Part shown: positions 42,304 to 50,123 of the stretch, piece by piece
Numbering within the stretch: the first letter of the stretch is position 1
How the letters are laid out: every line of letters begins with the position of its first letter
Program-made: the position numbers and the translations under genes
DNA from: Herbiconiux sp. VKM Ac-1786
Lineage (GTDB): Bacteria > Actinomycetota > Actinomycetes > Actinomycetales > Microbacteriaceae
Length of the DNA stretch: 64,000 bases
Reading direction: 5' to 3'
Assembly: GCF_015350805.1 (NCBI RefSeq)
Contig: NZ_JADKSG010000001.1
Location: forward strand, 248,001-312,000
Notes under the pieces: model-generated
What the model saw: the letters and a program-made list of their open reading frames with translations, nothing else
What the model was told of the DNA's origin: nothing
Database searches by the model: none

Positions 42304-42416
42304 TTCAACCTTCCACATGCTGCAAATCGGTCGACCACTCAAGAAAGTGAATCGCCGCATCGAGGGGAACCGCACTAGGACCTCAGCGAGGGGTGCCGCG
42401 CGTGATATCCGTATCG

Positions 42417-43403
42417 CTAGTCGCGGACTGATTGATCGCCAGCGCCCAATTGCTCCTCACCAACCGGAGCGGTGGTCCTCTCATTCTTGATTCCGAATGG
42501 AACGTGAACGCTTGGCACCACTTTGGCGGCCGAAAGGAGGTGACCCTCCTGATCATCGAAGAATATGTGGGGTTTCAAGACCTTCAGAATCTCGGCCTTT
42601 TCAACGCCGCCAAGGAAGAAAGCGTCGTTGACGGTAACGCCCCACTTCTTGAGGCTCCGGATTGCCCGTTCATGAGAAGGGGCATTTCGTGCGGTAACAA
42701 GAGCCACATGCACGCGAATCCGGTAGTCGGGGTTCTCCTTTAGGAGCGCTTCCTCTCGACGCTGAATACGGTTGATGCCCTGCAATAGGTTCATCAGCGG
42801 CCCGGTTGGCAGCGGTTCATCGATGTGCTCGACTTCATGCTCATGAAACGCGACCAGACCGTTGCTCGTCATGAAGCGCTCCGATGAGTCATCGGCCAAT
42901 ACGCCATCGAAGTCGAATGCAATTCGGAGGTCGTCACCATTTTCCGACGCCGTCGACGTGTCGAGCACTTGGCCCGCCGGAAGATTCTCATCCACAGCTC
43001 TTCGCACATCGTCACCATCTGCCGACAGAAATAGCGACATGTTGAACGCGGGCATGAACTTATGCGGAGAACGCCCCTGCCGGAAGACCGCACGAGTGAT
43101 CGCCAGCCCGTGATGTGCAACTGATCGCATGACTCGGAGACCCGTGTCTGGGTCATTCTTCGAGAGAATTACCACTTCCACGAATGGCTCTTCACCGACA
43201 CCGGCGAGGTCGTTGAGCGAGAGCAAGCGCCGAATGAATGGGAAGGCTACGCCCGGTTCAAGAGCATCCGCGATGTGCGCTTCTTGATACTTCCGGTACG
43301 ACTCTTCACCCTGAGTTCGAAACACTTTGTCCGACGCTCTCAGGTCGAACAAGGCGCTTGACGCTACCCCGATCACCAGCTGATTCGATAGGTCGTGTGG
43401 CAC
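42417..43403 (-). CDS. cytosolic 5'-nucleotidase (PF06189-type)
   Basis: 328 residues from GTG 43403. The haloacid-dehalogenase motif IAFDFDGVLADDSSE is central, preceded by FVEVVILSKNDPDTGLRV and followed by HVALVTARNAPSHERAIRSLKKWG and HIFFDDQEGHL, the arrangement of the NT5C1-like 5'-nucleotidase family. It should dephosphorylate nucleoside monophosphates. 113 bp upstream of the RmuC-like gene on the same strand, so likely co-transcribed. In an accessory region such an enzyme could act in nucleotide depletion. Confidence 0.85.
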   Translation of the reverse strand: MPHDLSNQLVIGVASSALFDLRASDKVFRTQGEESYRKYQEAHIADALEPGVAFPFIRRLLSLNDLAGVGEEPFVEVVILSKNDPDTGLRVMRSVAHHGLAITRAVFRQGRSPHKFMPAFNMSLFLSADGDDVRRAVDENLPAGQVLDTSTASENGDDLRIAFDFDGVLADDSSERFMTSNGLVAFHEHEVEHIDEPLPTGPLMNLLQGINRIQRREEALLKENPDYRIRVHVALVTARNAPSHERAIRSLKKWGVTVNDAFFLGGVEKAEILKVLKPHIFFDDQEGHLLSAAKVVPSVHVPFGIKNERTTAPVGEEQLGAGDQSVRD

Positions 43404-43843
43404 CCCAACACCCTCGTTTCGATTCGGATCAAACTGAAGACCGTTACGAGACTACGGTGACAGATGTAGATCAGTATTTGCTCAGGTAAGACGCAAGATT
43501 TGCGCACGTCGCCGCCGCAGTAGTGTTCACCTTTCGATAACTAGAACGGCAGCAGCAGAGGCCGAGGCAGCTGCGGACGGCCGCAGAGCTGACTCCGATA
43601 ACGGCGATCGTGTCGAGAGCGCTCTCGACACGAGCCGCCGTGGCAAGGGTGAATCCATGACCCGGCGTCCTACGCGGACGAGCTGCGTGCATCCGCTGGA
43701 CTCTCACCATGCACCAGCTCGACCCTGCCGTTGCGACGACGCTTTCAGCCGGGGGCCCGACTCGCTCGACTCGTCTCGGGTCGTGGCTGGTCGAGTTCGC
43801 CCTCGCCGTGCGGCTGTGTGCGGGACGCCACCTACACCTCCGA
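43404..43843. other. 440-bp gap with palindromes
   Basis: No gene is supported; open frames here lack codon bias. It contains a 26-bp perfect palindrome (43608-43633) and a stem CTGCGG-ACGG-CCGCAG (43571-43586). Confidence 0.5.
43608..43633. repeat. 26-bp perfect palindrome
   Basis: TCGTGTCGAGAGC followed directly by its reverse complement, no spacer. Too long and perfect for chance. Could be a binding site for a dimeric protein, a recombination site or a terminator between the 5'-nucleotidase promoter region and the RHH gene. Confidence 0.75.
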
Positions 43844-44038
43844 TCAGGCGGAACCCATGAAGTCTTGACGCCCAGTTCCATGCGTCGAGTCAGTCCCACC
43901 CTGGACGTAGCGAGTAAGCGCGTCACGGACGACGTCACTGACCGTTCGCCCCTCATCTGCGGCCTTTGCCTGCGCGGCTTCGTAGAGATCAGTTGGAATG
44001 CGAAACCCTCGCTTGGGTGTCTTGGGCTGATTCGGCAC
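43844..44038 (-). CDS. ribbon-helix-helix protein (orphan antitoxin-like)
   Basis: 64 residues from GTG 44038. KRGFRIPTDLYEAAQAKAADEGRTVSDVVRDALTRYV is a complete RHH domain followed by a short polar tail. No toxin gene is adjacent. It is divergent from another small RHH-like gene at 44119 with an operator between them. Confidence 0.72.
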   Translation of the reverse strand: MPNQPKTPKRGFRIPTDLYEAAQAKAADEGRTVSDVVRDALTRYVQGGTDSTHGTGRQDFMGSA

Positions 44039-44083
44039 GACGCCAGTCTCTCAGAAGCCGATCGAGGAATCATCATTTCATGC

Positions 44084-44112
44084 TTGTCAGGTGTGGCCAC
44101 ACCAGATAGAAT
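44084..44112 (+). promoter_or_regulatory. strong leaderless promoter with operator in its spacer
   Basis: TTGTCA (44084-44089), 17-nt spacer, TAGAAT (44107-44112), then six bases to ATG 44119. The spacer holds a perfect 14-bp palindrome GGTGTGG-CCACACC (44090-44103), ideally placed for repression. Confidence 0.75.
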
Positions 44113-44118
44113 CGCAGT

Positions 44119-44265
44119 ATGACAGCCAACAGAGTGGAGCTAATCGCCGGGGTTCCCGACCAGCTCGAACGGACGGCTCGTCTTATTGCCGCGGCACGAG
44201 GCGAGGACATCAATGCAGTGGTCTGCGCGGCCCTGCGCGATTACATCGGGGCGGTGCCACTGTGA
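44119..44265 (+). CDS. RHH-like DNA-binding microprotein
   Basis: 48 residues: RVELIAGVPDQLERTARLIAAARGEDINAVVCAALRDYI has the strand-helix-helix spacing of a ribbon-helix-helix domain with almost nothing else. The promoter is nearly consensus and leaderless, with a palindrome in the spacer, so autorepression is likely. The stop overlaps the GTG start of the zinc-ribbon microprotein by 4 bp (GTGA). Confidence 0.65.
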   Translation: MTANRVELIAGVPDQLERTARLIAAARGEDINAVVCAALRDYIGAVPL

Positions 44266-44420
44266 GCACGCACGAGCGGTTCGCCGGCCGGCTTCGGCGC
44301 TGCCGGCAATGCGGCATCCGGGTGCCCCGCAGCGAGATGGTCTACGGCCACCGCGCCTGCTCCGAAGACTGCGCCAACAACCTCTGGTTCAAGGAGACGT
44401 TCGACGCTTTCGTGGAATAG
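44262..44420 (+). CDS. zinc-ribbon microprotein
   Basis: 52 residues from GTG 44262. Two cysteine pairs, CRQC and CSEDC, separated by 14 residues form a plausible zinc ribbon; the C-terminus is an amphipathic NLWFKETFDAFVE. Unknown family. Coupled to the RHH microprotein, suggesting a small regulatory or toxin-like partner. Confidence 0.55.
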   Translation: MSTHERFAGRLRRCRQCGIRVPRSEMVYGHRACSEDCANNLWFKETFDAFVE

Positions 44421-44462
44421 AGGAAGGACTTGGCGGCGCATCTGGCTCGGTAGCATGAGCGC

Positions 44463-44864
44463 ATGATCGCTCTCGCCTCATCAGCACGAGCGCTCAGAGT
44501 GTTCCAAGTCGTGTGGGTGCTCGGCTTCCTCGTGGGAACAACCACTCACACGGCGGATCTGATCGTCGGCGGAGTGAACGCCTACAGCGACTTCCCGCTC
44601 GGCGTCAGGCTGTTCTGGGTGTCACTGACGTTCCTGGATCCGGCCACCGCTGCGCTGATCATCTTTCGTCGGCGCTCCGGCATCGTGCTCGGCATCGCCG
44701 TGATCGTCGCCGACATCGCAGTGAACTGGACCGTCTTCGTTGTCGTCGGTGGACTCTCGTTGTTCGGCGTCATCAGTCAAAGCCTGTTTGCGGTGCTCAT
44801 CTTTGTCACGGCTCGCCCCCTGTGGAGATGGTTCGGGCGCATCGGGCGTGGCTCAGACATCTGA
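44463..44864 (+). CDS. four-helix membrane protein
   Basis: 133 residues with four hydrophobic helices (about 11-28, 48-68, 72-96, 98-118) and short loops, ending in a basic tail. TAGCAT six bases before the ATG suggests leaderless expression. No family recognised. It closes the accessory region; after it no gene occurs for 417 bp. Confidence 0.7.
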   Translation: MIALASSARALRVFQVVWVLGFLVGTTTHTADLIVGGVNAYSDFPLGVRLFWVSLTFLDPATAALIIFRRRSGIVLGIAVIVADIAVNWTVFVVVGGLSLFGVISQSLFAVLIFVTARPLWRWFGRIGRGSDI

Positions 44865-45281
44865 ACCAGAAGGTCCGTTCTTATGAGTAACTGAGTTAGT
44901 CATAAAGTCGACTGATCGGCATTATGGGTAACCGCGGCTCCGATCGTCGCTCCGTGCAGTGTCCGATTCACGACAGCTGGTCGCCCAGATCGACGCGATC
45001 AGGAAGAGTTGGCAGAGCCGGCTGACCGCACGACGATCCAGCAACGCCTGGCCGTTGGTCGCCGTAATCGCTCAACGGCCGGTCATCGACTCCGCCACGA
45101 CTGCCGTCATGAGACGCGAACGCAGCGGAGTGACTAAGTGGGCGCGTCCGAAGCGGCAGCTGAAGTTTCTGCTCAGCTTTTGCTCAAGACGACGGGGCCG
45201 ACACGCGTGGCCCACTAGCGTTCAGGTGCTGGAGTGGGCCGCATCACCCGTGCGGCCCCGGCGCTGAGCATCCGAGGACCT
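44865..45281. other. 417-bp gap upstream of the glycosyltransferase
   Basis: No gene supported: open frames here look random in codon use. A TAACT-G-AGTTA dyad (44888-44898) and the hairpin at 45236-45258 are the only structures seen. No tRNA or attachment site was recognised. Confidence 0.5.
45236..45258 (+). promoter_or_regulatory. leader hairpin before the glycosyltransferase gene
   Basis: GGGCCGCA-N7-TGCGGCCC, an 8-bp perfect GC stem ending 23 bp before ATG 45282. It may be a terminator of upstream transcription or an attenuator in the leader. Confidence 0.5.
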
Positions 45282-47789
45282 ATGTCGAGATCGACGAGAC
45301 CGCCGTCCACGAGACGGCGGCAGTGGGGATCCGAGCGCACCCGCACTCCCCTGCCCACCGTGCACCGCCGCCCGAGCGACGCCAAGATCGTGTGGGGGCG
45401 CGTGGCCGTCATCGTCACCGTCACCGCCTGGCTGCTGTACCTGGTGACGACGATCGCGCGCCAGATCTTCGAGTACGGCAACCAGGACTTCCGGCTGTCG
45501 ATGGAGGCGATCTTCTACCTGGTCGTCGTGACCTTCCTCACGTTCTCGGCGCTGATGTACCTCGTCGCCCGGCAGGGTGCGCTTCAGCGGTTCCGTGACC
45601 ATGTGCGGGTGCCTCGGGCCGAGCTCGACCACCACTTCGCCGCCCCGCATCCCGACGGCATGACCGTGCTCGTGCCCTCCTACGCCGAGGAGCCGTCGGT
45701 CATCCGCAAGACCCTCTGGTCGGCCGCGCTGCAGGAGTACCCCGCCCTGCGCGTGGTGCTGCTGCTCGACGACCCGCCGACGCCGAGCGACCCCTTCGTC
45801 GCCGCCCGCCTCGAGGCCACGCGGGAGATCTCGGACGACATCGCCCGCGCCCTCGAGGAGCCGGCGGCCCGGTTCGCGGATGCCCTGCTCACCTTCGAGC
45901 ACGAGCTGCTGCTGACCGGCCGTGTCTCGCTCGACGCCGTCGAGATCCTCGCTCGCGAGTACGAGGAGGCGGTGCGGTGGCTGCGGGCCATGGCAGAAGC
46001 CGAGCCGCACGAGGACCACGTCGACACCTTCTTCATCGACCAGGTGCTCGGCGGACTCGCCGACGACCTCGAGCTCACCGCGCTCGCCCTCGACGCAGCG
46101 CTGCTCGCCGAGACCGTCGACACTGCCGAGTCCAACGCCGACGCCGAGACCGCCGGGGCCCCCGAGTCACCCGTCAGCGGCGACCGGATGCTCGAACTCC
46201 ACCGCCGCCTAGTCTGGATCTTCGGCGTCGAGACGGCCACCTTCGAGCGCAAGACCTACGCCTCGCTCTCGCACGAGGCGAACAAGGCGATGAACCTCAA
46301 CGCGTACATCGGCCTGATGGGCGGCCGCTTCCGCGAGGAGCGGATCCCCGAGGGCGTCGTCCTGCGCCCGGTCGCCGGCGCGCAGTCGGCCGATCTCGTG
46401 GTGCCGAACGCCGAGTACCTGCTCACCCTCGACGCCGACTCCCTGCTGCTGCGCGACTACTGCCTGCGCCTGGTCTACCTGCTCGAGCAGCCCGACAACG
46501 CACGGGTCGCCGTGACGCAGACCCCGTACTCCTCGTTCCGCGGCGCACCGACCCGCCTCGAGCGGCTGGCCGGTGCGAGCACCGATCTGCAGCACATCCT
46601 GCACCAGGGCATGACCGAGTACGACGCGACCTTCTGGGTGGGGGCGAACGCGGTGATCCGGATGGAGGCGCTCGACGACATCCTCGAGATCGAGACCGCC
46701 GGCGGCTTTGAGGTGCGCCGCTACGTGCAGGACCGCACGGTGATCGAGGACACCGAGTCGAGCATCGACCTCGGCGAGCACGGCTGGACGCTGGTGAACT
46801 ACCCCGAGCGCCTCAGCTACAGCGCCACCCCGCCCGACTTCGGCTCGCTCGTGGTGCAGCGCCGGCGCTGGGCCAACGGCGGCCTGCTCATCCTGCCCAA
46901 GTTCTTCCGGCAGATGAAGGCGCGCAAGCGTGCCGGCCACCCCGTGCGCCTGACCGAGATCATGCTGCGCGTGAACTACATGGCCTCGATCGCGTGGGCG
47001 AGCTTCGGCCTCGTCTTCCTGCTCGCCTACCCGTACGACAGCCGGCTGCTGAGCCCGCTGGTGCTCCTCGCCGCGCTCCCCTACTTCCTGGCGCAGGCCA
47101 GCGACCTCAAGGCCTGCGGCTACCGGTACAGCGACATCTTCCGCATCTACGGCTTCAACCTCATCCTCCTGCCCGTGAACCTGGCCGGGGTGCTCAAGTC
47201 GATCGAGCAGTCGCTGACGGGCAAGAAGATCCCGTTCGCGCGCACGCCCAAGGTGCGCAACCGCACCGCCACCCAGCTGCTCTACGTGGTGGCGCCCTAC
47301 GGGATCGTGGCGTTCTCGGTGCTCACCGCCTGGCGCAACGTCATCGACCAGAACTGGGGCAACGCGGCCTTCGCGGCCTTCAATGCGTTCTGCGCCTCCT
47401 GGGCCATCCTCGGCAACATCGGCCTGGTCAACTCGCTCGCCGACGTCTGGCTGGGACTCACCGACTGGATGTGGGTCGACAGGAAGCGCCGCGACGACGA
47501 CCACCACGCGAACGCGAACGCCGGGTTCGACTGGCAGACCGCGCTGTACCACGGACATGCCCCGGCCGGAGCTGCCGGCGGATCGCGGCGGGTGGCGCGG
47601 CTGGCAGACCGGCCGGCGCATGCCCGCGCATCAGCCGTACCGACCGCACCTCTCGCGCCCGCACCCCTCGCACCCGCATTCGTCGCGCCCGTCGCGCCGA
47701 CGGCTTCCACCGCGCGGCATGCGGCATCCCCCACCCCGGGCGACCCGGCCGGCACCTTCCCCGCAGAGAACGAGACCCTACCCGCATGA
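45282..47789 (+). CDS. cellulose-synthase-like family 2 glycosyltransferase
   Basis: 835 residues from ATG 45282 (GAGGA upstream). Two membrane helices at the N-terminus, then a GT-A domain with VLLLDDP, LTLDADS, EDTESS and QRRRW, the D,D,D,QxxRW set of processive synthases, then five or so C-terminal helices and a long Ala/Pro/Thr tail. An insertion of about 150 residues, acidic and helical, separates the first two Asp motifs (about 160-310). It should polymerise a beta-linked polysaccharide across the membrane. The stop overlaps the GH18 gene start (ATGA). Confidence 0.88.
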   Translation: MSRSTRPPSTRRRQWGSERTRTPLPTVHRRPSDAKIVWGRVAVIVTVTAWLLYLVTTIARQIFEYGNQDFRLSMEAIFYLVVVTFLTFSALMYLVARQGALQRFRDHVRVPRAELDHHFAAPHPDGMTVLVPSYAEEPSVIRKTLWSAALQEYPALRVVLLLDDPPTPSDPFVAARLEATREISDDIARALEEPAARFADALLTFEHELLLTGRVSLDAVEILAREYEEAVRWLRAMAEAEPHEDHVDTFFIDQVLGGLADDLELTALALDAALLAETVDTAESNADAETAGAPESPVSGDRMLELHRRLVWIFGVETATFERKTYASLSHEANKAMNLNAYIGLMGGRFREERIPEGVVLRPVAGAQSADLVVPNAEYLLTLDADSLLLRDYCLRLVYLLEQPDNARVAVTQTPYSSFRGAPTRLERLAGASTDLQHILHQGMTEYDATFWVGANAVIRMEALDDILEIETAGGFEVRRYVQDRTVIEDTESSIDLGEHGWTLVNYPERLSYSATPPDFGSLVVQRRRWANGGLLILPKFFRQMKARKRAGHPVRLTEIMLRVNYMASIAWASFGLVFLLAYPYDSRLLSPLVLLAALPYFLAQASDLKACGYRYSDIFRIYGFNLILLPVNLAGVLKSIEQSLTGKKIPFARTPKVRNRTATQLLYVVAPYGIVAFSVLTAWRNVIDQNWGNAAFAAFNAFCASWAILGNIGLVNSLADVWLGLTDWMWVDRKRRDDDHHANANAGFDWQTALYHGHAPAGAAGGSRRVARLADRPAHARASAVPTAPLAPAPLAPAFVAPVAPTASTARHAASPTPGDPAGTFPAENETLPA

Positions 47790-49474
47790 GCACCCTCCCC
47801 CAGCCCGCCGGCCCGCACGCCGGCAAGCGCCTGTCGTTCTGGCGGGTGCTGCTCGGCCTCGTGGTCGTGGCGGCCGTGGCCGCGGTGGCGGTGTTCGGCT
47901 TCCGGTTCTTCGTCGTCGACCAGGCCAGGGCGAGCACCACCGCGCCGTGGTTCGCCGGCTATGTGGATGCGACACTCACCCCCGAGTACGCCTTCGAGAC
48001 CCCCGAGACGCGAGCCCAGGGTGACGTGGTGCTCTCGTTCATCGTGGCGGCGTCACCGACCGACTGCACACCCAGCTGGGGCGCGGCCTACTCTCTCGAC
48101 GCGGCCGCCGAGGATCTCGACATGGAGCGCCGGATCGCCCGCCTGCGCCAGCTAGGCGGCGACGTCGTGGTGTCGTTCGGCGGAGCGATCAACGCCGAGC
48201 TCGCCACCGCCTGCTCGAGCGTGGAGGATCTCACCGAGGCCTACGGCTCGGTCGTCGATCGGTACTCCCTCTCGACCATCGACCTCGACGTCGAGGCCGA
48301 CGACCTGACCGACTCGGTCGCCGGCGAGCGCCGTGCGACCGCCATCGCGGCCCTGCAGGCCGAGCGGGCGAAGGGCGGCCACGACTTGGCGGTCTGGGTC
48401 ACCCTGCCCACGATGCCCACCGGCCTCACCGCCGACGGCACCCACCTCGTCGATCAGATGCTCGCCGCCGGGGTCGACCTCGCCGGGGTGAACGTCATGA
48501 CGATGGACTACGGCATCGACCTCGGCACCGAGACCATGGGCGACGCCGCCGTCGACGCGCTGAACGCCGTGCACGGTCAGCTGTCGCACGCCTACTCGGC
48601 GGCGGGCGAAGAGCCCACCGACGCGACCCTCTGGTCGAAGCTCGGAGCGACCCCCATGATCGGGCAGAACGACGTGCCGGGCGAGGTCTTCACGCTCGAC
48701 GACGCGCACCGGCTGAACGAGTTCGCCCAGCAGCAGCAGCTCGGCCGCCTCTCGGCCTGGTCGCTCAACCGCGACCGCTCCTGCGGCCCGAACTACCTCG
48801 ACACGATCACGGTGTCGAACCTCTGCAGCGGGGTCGAGCAGGGCGACGAGACCTTCGCCGAGGTGCTCGCCACCGGTCTTTCGGCGGGCGGGGAGGCAGG
48901 CACGCCGACCGCTTCGGGACAGCCCGCATCCGGCGACCTTCGCCCCACCCCGACGGCGACCACCGGCGGCACCGGGAGGGGCACGCCCGGCGAAGCGAAC
49001 CCGGGCCACGAGGGCGAGCCCGCGGCGGACGACCCGGCCACCAGCCCGTACCCGATCTGGTCGCCCGGCACCGTCTATCTGTCCGGCTCGAAGGTGGTCT
49101 GGCACGGCACCGTCTACTCGGCCAAGTGGTGGACCAGGGGCGACCGGCCCGACGACCCCGTGGCCGACACGGCCGACACGGCGTGGACGCTGATCGGCCC
49201 CGTGCTCCCGGGTGAGACCCCGTACACGCCCCCGACCCTGCCCGCGGGCGCCTACCCCGAGTGGTCGGGCACGAGCATCTACGAGGAAGGCGATCGGGTG
49301 CTGTTCGAGAACATCCCGTTCGAGGCGAAGTGGTGGACGCAGGGCGACAGCCCGGCCGCGACCGAGCGCGACTCGGACGGCTCGCCGTGGGTGGCACTCA
49401 CCGCGGCGCAGATCGCCGAGGTCGCCGCAGCGACCGCAACGCCCCCGGCAGGAGCACCCCCGGCGGGCGGCTGA
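47786..49474 (+). CDS. membrane-anchored GH18 glycosidase with two carbohydrate-binding modules
   Basis: 562 residues. One N-terminal membrane anchor (20-44), then a GH18 domain with VVVSFGGA (SxGG motif, 130-133) and IDLDVE (D166, D168, E170: the DxDxE catalytic motif). A Pro/Thr/Gly linker leads to two CBM5/12 chitin-binding-like modules, each with WSPGTVYLSGSKVVWHGTVYSAKWWTRGD-type sequence. Predicted to cut or trim a GlcNAc-containing polymer outside the cell. Coupling to the synthase suggests it processes that product, as PgaB-like enzymes do for PgaC. Confidence 0.87.
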   Translation: MSTLPQPAGPHAGKRLSFWRVLLGLVVVAAVAAVAVFGFRFFVVDQARASTTAPWFAGYVDATLTPEYAFETPETRAQGDVVLSFIVAASPTDCTPSWGAAYSLDAAAEDLDMERRIARLRQLGGDVVVSFGGAINAELATACSSVEDLTEAYGSVVDRYSLSTIDLDVEADDLTDSVAGERRATAIAALQAERAKGGHDLAVWVTLPTMPTGLTADGTHLVDQMLAAGVDLAGVNVMTMDYGIDLGTETMGDAAVDALNAVHGQLSHAYSAAGEEPTDATLWSKLGATPMIGQNDVPGEVFTLDDAHRLNEFAQQQQLGRLSAWSLNRDRSCGPNYLDTITVSNLCSGVEQGDETFAEVLATGLSAGGEAGTPTASGQPASGDLRPTPTATTGGTGRGTPGEANPGHEGEPAADDPATSPYPIWSPGTVYLSGSKVVWHGTVYSAKWWTRGDRPDDPVADTADTAWTLIGPVLPGETPYTPPTLPAGAYPEWSGTSIYEEGDRVLFENIPFEAKWWTQGDSPAATERDSDGSPWVALTAAQIAEVAAATATPPAGAPPAGG

Positions 49475-49583
49475 CCCTCGACCCCCACCGCTCGCCCCGA
49501 TGATGTTCGTGGTCGGTGTTGCAGACGGCGCCTCCCGGAGCATGTACAGATCGAGACCGAGATCCGGTCGACCGAGGGGGATC

Positions 49584-50123
49584 ATGTCCAGCGACGACAG
49601 TGCGGGCTTCACCGCCGCGTACGACGCGAACTACGCCGACGTGCTGAGGTACGTCCAGCGCCGCGCACCCGCCTCCCACGTCGACGACGTCGTGGCCGAC
49701 ACGTTCGCCGTGGCCTGGCGCCGCCGGGGTGCGCTCCCGCCCGAACCCCGGGCCTGGCTCTTCCGCACGGCGTCGAACGTGATGAAGAGCACCGCCCGCC
49801 GCGAATCCCGGCAGCAGACGCTCGCCGTCCGAGCCTGGGAACCGGGCGCGGGCATCAGCACGGGCGCCGGCACCGACGTCGACAGCAGCCTCGACCTCAT
49901 CACCGCCTGGCGCGGGCTCTCCCGCAAAGACCAGGAGGCGATCGCCCTGCACGCCTGGGAGGAGCTCACCGACACCGAAGCCGCCACGGTTCTCGGATGC
50001 ACCCGCGCCACCTACACGATGCGGCTCACCCGCGCGAAGCGGCGCCTCGCCCAGCTGATGAACCCCGCGCACGAACCGGCCATCGCCGAACGGCAGCTCC
50101 AGCCGAGAGAAGGAACGTCATGA
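49584..50123 (+). CDS. ECF-type RNA polymerase sigma factor
   Basis: 179 residues from ATG 49584 (GAGGGGG upstream). Region 2 includes YADVLRYVQRRAPASHVDDVVADTFAVAWRR; region 4 includes LSRKDQEAIALHAWEELTDTEAATVLGCTRATYTMRLTRAKRRL. Overlaps the next gene by 4 bp (ATGA), whose product is probably its membrane partner. The target promoter is not evident from the short upstream region. Confidence 0.92.
   Translation: MSSDDSAGFTAAYDANYADVLRYVQRRAPASHVDDVVADTFAVAWRRRGALPPEPRAWLFRTASNVMKSTARRESRQQTLAVRAWEPGAGISTGAGTDVDSSLDLITAWRGLSRKDQEAIALHAWEELTDTEAATVLGCTRATYTMRLTRAKRRLAQLMNPAHEPAIAERQLQPREGTS

Noticed and set aside
43709-44122. Plus-strand frame of 137 codons in the gap and over the RHH gene
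   Set aside because: No ribosome site or promoter, mixed codon bias, and antisense to a clear RHH domain in its second half.
44959-45267. Plus-strand frame of 102 codons before the glycosyltransferase
   Set aside because: Arg/Ser-rich translation with no recognisable domain; considered as an integrase relic but no catalytic motif is present.
36061-45281. tRNA gene or att repeats at the borders of the accessory region
   Set aside because: No T-arm consensus (GGTTCRANTCC) or direct border repeat was found by eye on either strand.
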